Both the position numbers and the translations under genes were made by a program. From assembly GCA_030998015.1 (NCBI GenBank), contig JARWMV010000239.1, forward strand, positions 1,364,001 to 1,428,000: DNA of 64,000 nt. The letters run 5' to 3'. Below the pieces are notes generated by a model. It had not been told where the DNA came from, ran no database searches, and saw nothing but the letters and a program-made list of their open reading frames with translations. The stretch comes from Ceratorhiza oryzae-sativae (Eukaryota; Basidiomycota; Agaricomycetes; Cantharellales; Ceratobasidiaceae). Shown piece by piece: positions 35,323-45,986 of this stretch (the first letter of the stretch is position 1; each line of letters begins with the position of its first letter).

Positions 35323-36817
35323 CTACATGTTCCACCCACTCCCGCCTGCGTTGCGATTAGGCGAACTGCCCCACCCGCCTCCCCCTCCACCCGAAGGACT
35401 TCCCCATCCGCCCCCTCCCGATCCTCCTGCGTTCGATCCACCCCATCCACCGCCACCTGGGCTCGCACCCCACCCGCCGGCGCCATTTGTGTTTGCAGGA
35501 CTGCTCGAGCCCCACCCGCCGGCATTTGTTGCAGCTGGCGAGCCCGCCCAGCCGTTTGCAGGGGCTCGGGCGCCATTTGTTTGGGGTGGCGCCATGCTAA
35601 CTGGTACCGCGTCGGTATCAAATTCGTTTCGAGGTGTTAGACCATGAATGATGTTTCCGAGCTTGGTCTGCAGCTCAATCAGTCCCTGCAGATGTCGTTA
35701 GGAAAAACGATTACGCTCAGACGGATCAAAACTCTGATGCAAGAGCATACCTTCATGACTACCTCCTTGGGAGGCACTTTTCCATCAGTCTCGACGTCGA
35801 AGTAGAACTTCTCGGGCTTCGCGAGGTAATCAAATGGTTCATCGTCCCGAGGCGGTTCCTCCTCGCGCGCGTTGGCGCTCATAGGCCACTCGTCCCGTGC
35901 ATCGACCTCATACCAGTATGTTGTGTGGCGTAGCTTGTTGTAAGGGTCGTACTCGAATCCGATAGCCGAGCAAGGAGACCATTTCGCATGTTCTTTGGCA
36001 GTACCCTACATATAACCAGTGATTAATTTGGAAGGGCGCATGATCCAGCGGCTGATTACCTTCTTTGCGATACACCGAAGCTTGAGCTCTTGGCCTTTTC
36101 GAATGCGACAGAGCAGGACAGGTGAAACGTTGGGGTCGCCTGTATAAGATGTCAATACAAATCAAACCCATTTTCGAGCAATATTACCTTTTCCAACTGG
36201 CTGTCCAAAGTCAGGCGGTCGCTTTTGGAGCTCGTCGCCTGGTTCGCCCTCATTTTCATCGCCAAACTCGCCTGTCGAAGGGGGAACAACGTCCAGGTTG
36301 TTGGACGTGATATCAATAGGCTGGCTTGTCGAAACCACATGGAGGAATAACTCGACAGAGCAGTATTTGCATCGGGATATACACGTGCAATCCTTTGAAG
36401 CTGTGAATATACGCTGAACCAAAACAGAGGCACCACGTACTCGTGTATACCGCAACGCCTCGTCACAGTTTGTGCTAATAAGGGGTACCATACCGAGGCG
36501 ATGGGCGAGAAACTCGTCTGCCAGCACCGTGGTATTACTCTCAATCTCCACAAGATCAATCGCTACACGAGGGGTTCAGGCCATGTATCCCAGAAAAGTG
36601 AAAAATAACTTACTCACCCAATGTTGGCAAGTCTGCCATGACTACTCTTCGTAAAGAATTCGCAAAACTAAGCAGCCCGCATCAGATTTTCATTATTCAA
36701 TAGCATTTTGGAGAGAACCAACGCGAGTTCCACGCCCTGCAGCGTAAAGTTGACGGACTGATTTTTGACTTCGCGGATCGTGAGGAGCGGTCCTGCGCCA
36801 TTCTCCTGGTGATTCAT
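35323..36817 (-). CDS. RPB3: DNA-directed RNA polymerase II subunit RPB3 with Gly-Trp repeat tail
   Basis: Start at 36817 gives [18 protein letters not shown]. Splicing joins QGVELA to [20 protein letters not shown], the conserved alpha-subunit-like dimerisation motif. Further landmarks are [26 protein letters not shown], a zinc-binding [43 protein letters not shown] and the RPB3 signature around [23 protein letters not shown]3 pairs with RPB11 to nucleate Pol II assembly. After the normal end of the family (KLGNIIHGL) the protein continues for about 100 residues rich in Gly, Ser, Asn and Trp, with seven Trp, each next to Gly, ending SGWNM. The tail is in frame after a consensus intron. It diverges from the MAG1-type gene across 311 bp. 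Confidence 0.93.
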
Positions 36818-37128
36818 ATTCGACTCCAAGCAAGGTTCGTGTTTTCACCAGCAGCCAAAGTCCAGAGAAACTCAAGTGTTCTAGGCTCTGCTTGGACAGA
36901 GTCGGCAAGTGGCGGACAACCTTGAGCCAGCGAGCGCTTCTCGTTGCGCCTCCTGATGACCAAGACTATCTACCCGCTGTAAACATTCATCAACAGAGCT
37001 GACTGATCCCATCATTATAGCCCGCCACGACCGCTCTGTTGCTGGGTCTGATTCGTATACCTATATAGTATCCTTGAGCCTTATAACTCACCCCAAGCTG
37101 TTTTTGAATTTATCTGGAATTCTCCGTC
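36818..37128. promoter_or_regulatory. Divergent promoter region of RPB3 and the MAG1-type gene
   Basis: 311 bp between two divergent start codons. A TATATAGTATCC element near 37060 lies about 68 bp upstream of the plus-strand ATG and may serve the glycosylase gene. Confidence 0.45.
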
Positions 37129-38797
37129 ATGGCTATACGGGTTACAAGATCTGTCTCGCGGGCCTCGGCGTTTCTCGATACTCCAACAGCTACACCCAAC
37201 GCCATAGTTCCATCTCCCGCGACCGTACCCCGTCGAAAGTCTGCAAAGGCTACAGCTTCTCGTGGATCTCCCCTTAAAAAAGGCTTGCCCTCTAACAAAA
37301 AATCTAATGGCTCCGAAGGCGCTGTCACACGAACGGTTCTACTACCTTTTGTCGAGGATCACTACAAGCCTGTTATGATACCCGCTGTACTATCGTTCTC
37401 GTTTGTTGAAGCCAAGAGTCACTTGATCAAAGCCGACAGCCGCTTTGAGAAGATCTTTGCCGAGCTCCCATGTCGACCTTTTGAGCAACTCGAAGCTGTT
37501 GACCCGTTTCAGTATGGTTTCACAGTGGCTTATAAGTTAACAATCAATTAAACACGTTTTAGAACCCTGGTTACTTCGATTCTGTGAGTAATCTCTGTTG
37601 TCCTAGGCGAGTCACTAGAAGACTTCTTCCAGAGGACAACAAATATCTTGGTTAGCCGCTAGGTCGATTCGTCATAGGTTTTTACGGCTCTTTGATCCTT
37701 CGCTGCCCGAGAAAGTTCCTCCATCTAACGAGCCGTCAGTCAACGCAACTCGCCGCTCCTACTTTCTGACATATTCTGTTTTCAGCCAGCCGACATACAA
37801 CTTCCCGTCCCCAGGTCGGCTCGCAAATGTGGACATAGCCATTCTGAAAACGGCTGGACTCAGCACTCGTAAAGCAGAATACGGTAGACACCTAGGCCCT
37901 CTGATACTCAATCGTTCCAACTGATTATTCTCCAAGTGCTCGATCTCGCTGTTCGGTTTGCCGATGGTCGGCTCTCAACTGAAAAACTTGCCAGAGCGAC
38001 CGACGAAGAGCTATACGAAATGCTCATCGCTGTTCGTGGAATAGGAAAGGTATAGTTTCAATCATCCAGTATCGCGTGGCTGGCCCTGAGCGACCGTAAC
38101 AGTGGACGGTAGATATGTTCGCCATGTTCTCCCTACGCCGGCCAGACATTTGCGCAGTAGGCGACCTTGGGCTCCAGCGTGGCCTCCTCCGATGGGTTCT
38201 CTCGTCACACCTGCCTGACCAATACCCACTTTATATTAACCCGAGAAAGTTACCCAAGTCCGACACACCAGAAGCTGAATCAGGCGTAGGAGCAGCCCAA
38301 GCTGGCAAGGGTCAAGCAACTGCCAGCGCTCAATCAGACAAGGCGTCATTTATACTTCCGGCGCCAGCGGCACCCAGTACTCCCAAGAAAGCCCAAAAGG
38401 ACCACAAGCTTCAAAATCTCGAGCCCAAACCTTCTGAGACCGAGCCTACTCAACCTGCCGACGCTCTGCCTAAAACACCACCACGGCGTAAGCAATCGGT
38501 CAAGAAGGCGGGGAAGGAAAAGGAAAAGGAAGATTCAGAGACACAAATTCTCTCTATAAAGGCAACCTCACCGACCCCACTACCAGAAGGAATCACTCTG
38601 GAGCTGCTAAAGGCTCGCGCAAATGGGAAAAAGGCCAAGAATGGATGCTATTTGCTTCCAAGCGAGATGGAGGCCTTGACTCAGGCATGGGCGCCGTATC
38701 GGTCTTTAGGTATGTTGTGCGATCTGGGTAATAGCGGTGACTAACACTTGTGATAGGTTGTTTCTACTTATGGGCTCTCGCCGAAGAAAGTTCTTAA
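37129..38797 (+). CDS. MAG1: DNA-3-methyladenine glycosylase (MAG1/AlkA-like, HhH-GPD)
   Basis: Starts MAIRVTRSVSRASAFLDT, a basic Ser/Thr/Pro-rich N-terminus that could target nucleus or mitochondria. The HhH-GPD domain runs through DSRFEKIFAELPCRPFEQLE, TLVTSILGQQISWLAARSI, TYNFPSPGRLANVDIAILK, AGLSTRKAEYV, the hairpin-helix MLIAVRGIGKWTVDMFAMF, and the catalytic Asp loop ICAVGDLGLQRGL. The final helix is in TQAWAPYRSLGCFYLWALAE, stop at 38797. The enzyme removes alkylated purines at the start of base excision repair. Between the catalytic loop and the last helix sits a low-complexity insert of roughly 100 residues rich in Ala, Pro and Lys (PPRRKQSVKKAGKEKEKE). Such inserts are not part of yeast Mag1. 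Splice joints are consistent throughout. Confidence 0.9.
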
Positions 38798-39031
38798 GGC
38801 ACTGTCATGCACTTCACAAGACCTTTCAGCTACGGAGGCTGGCAGTAATAATAAGATGCAAGTTGATCGTATTTACCTTTGTATGTAAATACCGAACGCA
38901 TACAGACAACAAAGTTAATCATTGGTTCACGCGTTAATAAAGTCCTCTAAAGACTGCAGTACCAAAAAGAATGGCATTGCTATATAAATTTTGTGAGCGC
39001 AACGCGATGAAGGGCGCGTCTCGGAAAGACA
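38798..39031. other. Short intergenic region
   Basis: Convergent 3' regions of the MAG1-type gene and the glutaminase-like fragment. No further feature is seen. Confidence 0.5.
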
Positions 39032-40290
39032 TCAGCTGGGAAAGACAGCCAGCGAAATCGCAGCAACACCCAGATAGAAAATGATGTGAGCCAAGCCTGT
39101 GAAGGGCACGGTTCAGTTATTTAGGCGGAAAAACATACTAGGTATTTAGGCAGAATTGGACCGCGAAGCTCCAGTGGACGTGGGAACTGGGTGACACGGG
39201 TGACGGAGATGCAGCAACTGGAGTAACTGGTTGTGCTTGAACACTGTGCGGCAAAACCGGTATTGTCAAGTTCGATCTTAGCGTACAGCTAAACGGACTC
39301 ACTTGAGAGCAAGGGGTCCATACGCCCCGCCCGCATGCCCACGGCCAGATTACCCTCGCAAAGCAGTTCCACTCGCAACATCATATACGTCTGCAGAAGC
39401 CCAGATTTTTCCAGATTCCTGGGCTGCAGCGGCGAAATTCTTGATGCGGGTGAGCGTATTGGTAGCCGTAAAGATTGCCCGGCAGCGAGAGCAGCAAGGG
39501 TGAAGTATTGCCAAGTTGTACTAGTAAGCGTATCTCCACCTGCCAAGGAAACACCAAACTGATCTATTCCAAGGTTCGATATTAATGCTGATGAAAGAAT
39601 GTCAGAGACACGCTTACTGATACCGGAAGTGTACTGAGCTCTTCGTTGCGCATAAATATCCTCGGGCACAAAATTCAAGCCGAGAAGCTTGTCCGCATAC
39701 AGAGCGTGCAAAAGGAATGGCCGAGGATCTCCCTCATAAGTAAACTTAGTGCCCAAGCTACTCAGTTGAATCTACTGTTGTAACCCACTATTCACTTCGT
39801 CCTAAACGCTCACCGTAAAGATGAGCATTAAGACGACGAATTATCTGCCTTACGCTATACGTAGAAGACTCGTTTGTCATCCGAACTGCTTTCTGGATTT
39901 CCACCATGCTCTGGAACGCCCCAATTCAGTGCGATGTCATCCAGCTATCCAGTGCGCACATACTCGCAACGTAATCAACCCTTTGACCGCAAGATTGGTT
40001 TGGTTGATGGCTGGAGTTGACTCGTACCAGTCAGCAGTCAACCTACTTATCGTACATTAATAAATAAAAGACTTCAAATATAGATACATACTGGTTGGAG
40101 GGGACCAGTGCACTTTGCGTACGGAAGTCGGCCCATTTCTTGATACTATAATGCAATAGCAATTCAGACCCAAAGCCAATTGGGATCTGAGTTTCAACCT
40201 ACATGTTTGGCAGCCAACTCAGCATTGCCTGTGTACCTCATAAATTCCGCTGTCATTATTATCATGCTCGCCGATGCTGCCCGATTCTCT
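39032..40290 (-). pseudogene. 5'-truncated glutaminase A (GtaA/DUF1793) family fragment
   Basis: Only the C-terminal half of the family is present. Pieces in order are AASASMIIMTAEFMRYTGNA, KKWADFRTQSALVPSNQ, INQTNLAVKGLITL, LGTKFTYEGDPRPFLLHA, LYADKLLGLNFVPEDIYAQ, FGVSLAGGDTLTSTTWQYF and a hydrophobic end GLAHIIFYLGVAAISLAVF. These match the all-helical catalytic part of secreted fungal glutaminases. The segment around 39,790-39,960 has stops in every sensible splice reading, and the part encoding the N-terminal half is missing because another gene ends at 40527. GtaA enzymes hydrolyse extracellular glutamine. This copy is most likely dead. A split gene or mis-assembly is a weaker alternative. 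Confidence 0.65.
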
Positions 40291-40526
40291 AATTAGACAG
40301 ACACCTCTCCTCAGTAAACAATCCTCACAGTCGACCAGCGCTATGCCTTGGCTATCGTGAGATACCACTTGTGAGTATTTCTGAGGTATTCACCCTGAAG
40401 AGAGTCGATCGATTAGCGGCCAATAGTCGAACTCCGCGTTCGCTTGCACATTCGGTTTTCATAGGTATGTGTCATTGTTTGTATGGTTTATGTTCGTTTA
40501 TTCACCCAATACAGAGTGCATACATA

Positions 40527-41485
40527 CTAGGCTTTATTGAGCTTAATGACGTCCGATGCCCCGCACGTAATTTTCAGCCCATGGCTTTGTAGCCGGCTAT
40601 TCCATTCGGCAACAGCTCTTGTGCTTTGAACGTCGGCATCGCTTAGTTCAGGAAGCTCCCAGAACCTATCGCCTTGGTCGGTTGGTATAGCCCAGCATTT
40701 TAGCAGATTGTTTGTTCGCTTGGATCGTTGAAAGTTGACGCTAAAACAAGTGTCACGTTAATGGCCACATACTCGGTTCTTATTCGCACGCTCACAAGTC
40801 TTTGTCGAGAGGGGTAGAATCATTCCGCGGGGCTAAATAAAACTGAGTGATGACCGACTGATAACCAGGGGCAGAAATGATTCCATGGATGTGGGCTGCT
40901 CGCATAAAAGAGGGTGAAAATCCATATGCGGCTGGTGGAACAGTTAAAACTTCAAAACCCCCCGTAGCCGGATCAGTGGTGATTTTGCCACGGTTGTGAT
41001 ATGAGAAGACTGTATACGATCCGGTTGCATCGGCCTAGAATTGGGCAGGTCTGGCTTTGGTCAAAACCACTCTAGAGACGAAGAATACCTGCCACAGATC
41101 CAGAGTTGCTGCTACTGGTTCCTCATCCGGCCCCAAAATCCTGCCAGAGAACAAGAATATAGGACCGTCTGTATTTATCGCGAAAGATATTTTATATCAA
41201 CACCATCTGGTCTTGTTACAAGAACCGAGGACGTACTTTTCAGGTCCTTGGTAGCACCAAGGATGCCCTTCCCTGGAGCGAAATTTCGGTTTGGAGCACC
41301 GATTATATAAACTGGGCCGGTTACGTCTGCCCGGGGATGAGCGCGTCCTTGTATAAAGCCCCAGGTGAGAGGGTTTTCTATTACAAAAGTGTCCCATAGA
41401 ATTTTGAGGCCCGAAAGAACAAACGTATGAAGGGGACAAGTGGGGGAGCTGAGACCAGTGTCAATTTGTGAGCAATTTCTGTCAT
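40527..41485 (-). CDS. Intradiol ring-cleavage dioxygenase-like protein (catechol/hydroxyquinol type)
   Basis: Start at 41485 gives MTEIAHKLTLVSAPPLVPF. The core reads LKILWDTFVIENPLTWGF, GRAHPRADVTGPVYIIGAPN (first Tyr ligand), FSGRILGPDEEPVAATLDLW, ADATGSYTVFSYHNRGKI (second Tyr), GFEVLTVPPAAYGF and RAAHIHGIISAPGYQSVITQ with the His-x-His iron ligands. All four non-haem Fe(III) ligands appear present. Such enzymes open aromatic rings between the hydroxyls, used in lignin-derived aromatics catabolism. The last exon (NNLLKCWAIPTDQGDRFWE and on) is not familiar from the family. One G seems missing at 41410-41412, between RLFFR and GLKILW. It sits directly upstream of the glutaminase fragment on the same strand. 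Confidence 0.75.
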
Positions 41486-43822
41486 TTCAGAAGCAAAACT
41501 CGGCGAAAGGTTAGTAGCAATTGTCGACTAGGAGATTATCAGCAGCACTAGATAGAGGGTGTAAAGCCTTTTTATACCAACGAATGCGCGCCCAGGGCAG
41601 CGGGATAGATACCCCGAATCAAGGGGATAAATCAGCCCGCGCACTGCCCTGCTCAAATCGGCTAACCCCCCTATGATCTTAATATCATTAGTCCCTCACT
41701 AACTTATCCCTAAATTATGATTTAAATATTGAGGAATTCAAAGCTACATAAACGTCTTCTAAACGAAGGACGACAAGAAAGAGCCCACAAGATACAGGCA
41801 CACTCATCCTTTTACCCAAAGCGGCATCACGGATTGAATTCCACTCTGCTGATCCTACATAAAAATACTATTGTAAATATATGAAAGTGCCTCGTCTCCA
41901 ACACCTGGTTCCAAAACGAGTCATATACTAGTGTTGGCCAACCAAGACAGCTACTTAAGCAATTCTAAAGCGTCGCCTTCAACAGCCACGGCCCGGCTCA
42001 GCATTCATATAATGTGCGGTTTTGTGCTTGACATTTCGGAGCCAGTGGTAAGAATCCACATCGACTCTCGACCTGAGTGCCATAGACTGTATGCTTGCAC
42101 ATGTGATGGGCCTACGTTGTATCAGGTCCCATTGGTTTGAGAAGCTACAAGGAACGTGGATGAGCTAAATCAGCCACTATTCAATCACAGCATCCGTGAA
42201 AGTGGCAATATATTTATATCCAAACGGCGAGGCTCTTAGAATACTACGAGTCGAATTTTAAATCGTTTGACCACAACGACTACATTCATTGCGGGAAACG
42301 AGATATATCTCCTATATAGGTGTGGGAGCATCCCCATTGCGATCAATGTATGGGAATTAAGGAATTTGGATCTTGCTTTGGGATTATTTCATTATGTGGC
42401 TTTGGGGACTATCGTGCCTCTCCCCCTCTCCCCCGCACCTTCACGTCATTTCCTCCACGCATACAACTGGCTTAGACTCACCAGCGAGCTAGCGAATCAT
42501 TATGCGTGTGAAAATCCTTGAGGCTCGCTTATAAGGTCCAAATTTTCTTAAAGACGTCTGGCAGACGCCAATGTGAGACTCTTTTGCTGACATTACCGCA
42601 GTCTCGAAGAAGTCCTCGCACAGTCAAACAAGGCCACTCCCTCACATCACGTGACAGGCCGAAGCTCCCCTCGTTTTACCTTTTTTGCTTTGCCTCTGAT
42701 TCGGTAATTAACTTAACTGAATTTTCTATGTCGTATATTCCCTTAATTCACAGCTCTCTATCTTCCCGCTCATTTCCCCCCCTAACTGAGACAAAAAAAC
42801 AACGTGTTTGTCTCCCTCAGTTTTCTTATCCATTTTGGCGTATATCCTTTCCCAAGGCGCCGCGTATCTTGTATTATTGTTGTTTGTTTCGCTCTTATGA
42901 TTTGTTTCATCGTCACTGGCGGGGCCCGATTATTCGATGGGTGATTGATCAGACTTATAGTTGTCTACAGATTGGATGAGGGTGGAATATCCCCTATTTG
43001 ATAAATTACCATGAGACAGCCACTACTAGGTGACCTATTTCGTAGTCTTTCGTAGCGTGGGTAGGTTCGATGATGTTTTACTTTTCGGGGGATGGGGGAA
43101 ACAAGGTATATCCAGAATTGCATGCGACAGAGACTTGTAAGCATTCATAACGAGTGCGTGAGTTTGGATCCCAAGCGCCTGTCGAATGTGAAGGATTTTG
43201 TAATTGGCCAGCCACCACGTGACGAGTGGTAACGCAAGCGTCTGTTAACGTCGTCGACATGTCCTTCAAGATTCTGTCGTTCGGCAAGCACCTACGTATA
43301 CTAAATCAAACGAATGGAGACACGCTGCATATGGCTGAAAATAACAAGTGTCTCGGCAACCTATTTCAAGCATGATCATCGACTATAGACATCGGCATCG
43401 GCACCACTTGTGGCAGTATGGCCACAGTAAACAAACTCTGAGTCGCGCCGGTGCTCTGTGGAGAGCTGTAGATCAAGGATCAATACTCAAGCCCATTCTC
43501 TGAGAATCCCACATACGAGCCAAGGCCTTCTCATCGCTTCGAGCGAATGAGCATGCTGTGCTAATGGTCCGTGCTCTCTAATACCCTACCCAATGTTTCT
43601 TCTTCCCACTGGCGCCTGCTATGCGCCAAGTTATGATGGGCGAGCCTTGTTCCGGAAACACTATTGGCATCACCGAGCTAGTACCGCAGCACCATGTCCG
43701 ACGCGATCTTGGTTCGGCAAGCGGACCATCGCTCACTCGTATAAAACCATTCTAGCCAGCAATAACAACATTCGAGAATCATCGCTCCAGTATACCTGGG
43801 CCACTGGTATTGTTCTTTTCCA
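41486..43822. other. Long gene-poor interval
   Basis: 2.3 kb of AT-richer DNA with no recognised gene. Short frames, including a plus-strand frame at 42518-42979, have no domain, no splice coherence and odd composition. No terminal repeats, transposase or reverse-transcriptase motif was seen. It may be the remains of decayed genes or transposons. Confidence 0.5.
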
Positions 43823-45387
43823 GTGACTTCTCTCCCCCTTTCAGTCAGGGCATTTGGTCAAAACGCTGCCTCAACGAGCATGAAACCTAGAGACTTTGAG
43901 ATTCGTCTTGCAGGCAGGCAGGCAGACAATCCAGTCGACGGACTACTAGGTATTGAAAAATGCACTTGGCCAGTGCGCGCTGAGATCGTCCCCCTCAAAG
44001 GCGCGTTAGAGATCAAGAAGGTGGAGATTGGTTAGTCTTGATCCCTTGTCCCTATGCTATGCTAGCTTACAATTCAAATTATTTAGAGGTTGTAGTATAC
44101 GAATATGGGGAGATTCGAATCAAATCTTCTGCCCAAACTTCTCGAGATCTCAGTGAGCCCAATTGCTACTCTGGCCTTCTACGCGGTTGACCGTTGAGTT
44201 AGACGTCGAGAAGATATTATACCACGGACGAGTTGTAGCGTTTGACGCCAGCAAAGCGAGCAAATCATGTTCGGCATATGTCAAGATCACTCGGCCGTTA
44301 AGCGTAGCACACTGCTTTGACATCCCAACAACATTGCCTGGCGCAATGAAATGTCACAAGGATCCGGCAAGCGTAGTGTGGAAGCTTAACATCAGTGTGA
44401 GCAGGAAGAAACCTGCCTTTTCCCGTAAGCCTTACTTTATCACGCATTCCTTGATTCTTAAACGCGCGTTAGATGACCCTCACATCGAGAGCTACGTGTA
44501 TTCAGGCGCAAGGTCATTTTTACCTCACGCTCTAAGGTCGCAACCGTATGCGTTACAAGGTCGAGACGACCGAAGAGGCGTGGCCTGGGGAATTGTATGT
44601 TCAGTCTACCGTTGCCGCCAAGCGAACACATAAGAACATCTTCCATCTGAATTGATGACAGGAATTCCCTCGCTCTTTTTTCGCCGCTGGGGAATGCCTT
44701 TTCGGGAAAATTGTGTTCCAGCGGTTCAGCGCCAAGAGCAAGTTTAGCATACGGTCGTTGTACTTTGAGCTTACAGGCGAGTCACCACATGCATGGCCAT
44801 CGCATTCCAGTCGTATTAACTCGAGCAGAGCACGTCATCACCCGAGCAACGGCGATTCCGTCCTATGGCGACGTTCAGGAATACCGTGGCTCTCGAAATC
44901 TCATCAAGAGCAAGATCCCAGTCGACCAGAGTTTTGGCAGCGACAACACTCTGACGGTCGACTTGCCAGTGACAATGCCACAAGAATGCACACACGCGTA
45001 CTCGGGCCCACACATTTTCGCGAGTCCATGTGTCTCGTTCCAAAGACAACCTGGCTGATCTGCCTACATCCTAGGTGCTACACCGCGTGGTCATAAAGAC
45101 CAAATCGAAACATGGAGTCGAATTTGAACCCCTCACGCAATTCCCGCTTCGCGTCGTCGCGATTCCGTTTGAAGAGCGCGTCCGTCTCACTGCTGGAAAG
45201 AAGCTCGACGAACAGCCCGTTGCGCAAGCGGCGGAAATCTTAGATCGTAAGGCGTACTTTTTTTTCATTCGCGAGATTTGGTTACGAGTAGCCTGGCTGA
45301 CTGTCGCATTTCAGCCGCACCGCCTATGTTGAAAAACTCGTAGGCGGAAGCGCGTATGATCCGCCGCCGCCGTTTCCTGTTCGGTAG
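43823..45387 (+). CDS. Arrestin-like protein, frame-disrupted
   Basis: Exon 1 gives MTSLPLSVRAFGQNAAS then RDFEIRLAGRQADNPVDGLL and EIKKVEIEVVVYEYGEIRIK. Later pieces are LTVELDVEKILYHGRVVAF, IPTTLPGAMKCHKDPASVVW, KLNISVSRKK, RMRYKVETTEEAWPGELYV, CLFGKIVFQRFSAKSKFSI, DNTLTVDLPVTMPQECTHAY, HRVVIKTKSKHGVEFE, and LTQFPLRVVAIPF, with a Pro-rich end (AYDPPPPFPVR). The pattern of two beta-sandwich halves resembles fungal alpha-arrestins of the LDB19/ROG3 kind, which recruit Rsp5-type ligases to membrane transporters. The frame breaks at several places. One (AA at 44161-44162) is a homopolymer like those elsewhere in the window. Others near 44,530 and 44,780 I could not resolve. It is either a pseudogene or a damaged assembly. 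Both ends are approximate. Confidence 0.55.
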
Positions 45388-45986
45388 CACCGACAACGGT
45401 GGCTTTGGATTTCCTATAACTTATTCTAGTGTTTCCTCGAAGGGGAAACGCACACTCACTGTATCATACCCTCATCCATGTCTTACATATTCATCACTGA
45501 ATCCTTATGCCCGGATATGGACCATGCGTTTCCTATCTTCTTTGTCCTTGGCGGCGACGCCTATAGACTTCTGGCTATCGTTGAAAGTGCCAAGCATACT
45601 CCCGCAGCATCATCGTTGATCCAGAATGCACATTTATAGATTGCTTCTACGCGACAGGCAGGCGAACAGCGAAAGAACGACAACGCCAGGGCTACAATGT
45701 AAAATAATGATATGTAAGAGAAGCAGAAAGATGCATTGATCTAGTTGTATCTTCCGCAGTAAGTGACTATATGCACGCAAAGTGAGATAAACACGAGATA
45801 GAGAGGGAGAGTGAGAGGGTAGAGGCGGCAGGTAGGGTAGGATCAAAACAAAAAAGGGGGGACGAGACACAATAGATATATAAACAGAGAAGAGTCCGCT
45901 GAGCCAATGCATAACTGGTCCGTGTGGTGAGCTCAAGATCAAAAAAGGAAAAACAAATCACGACAGAAAACTACTCCATCCACTCC
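45388..45986. other. Convergent intergenic region
   Basis: 3' regions of the arrestin-like gene and the transporter. A purine-rich GA stretch lies at about 45,795-45,830. No gene is recognised. Confidence 0.5.

Noticed and set aside
42518..42979. Plus-strand frame of 153 residues in the gene-poor interval
   Set aside because: No domain, no credible start, and sequence resembles random AT-rich DNA.
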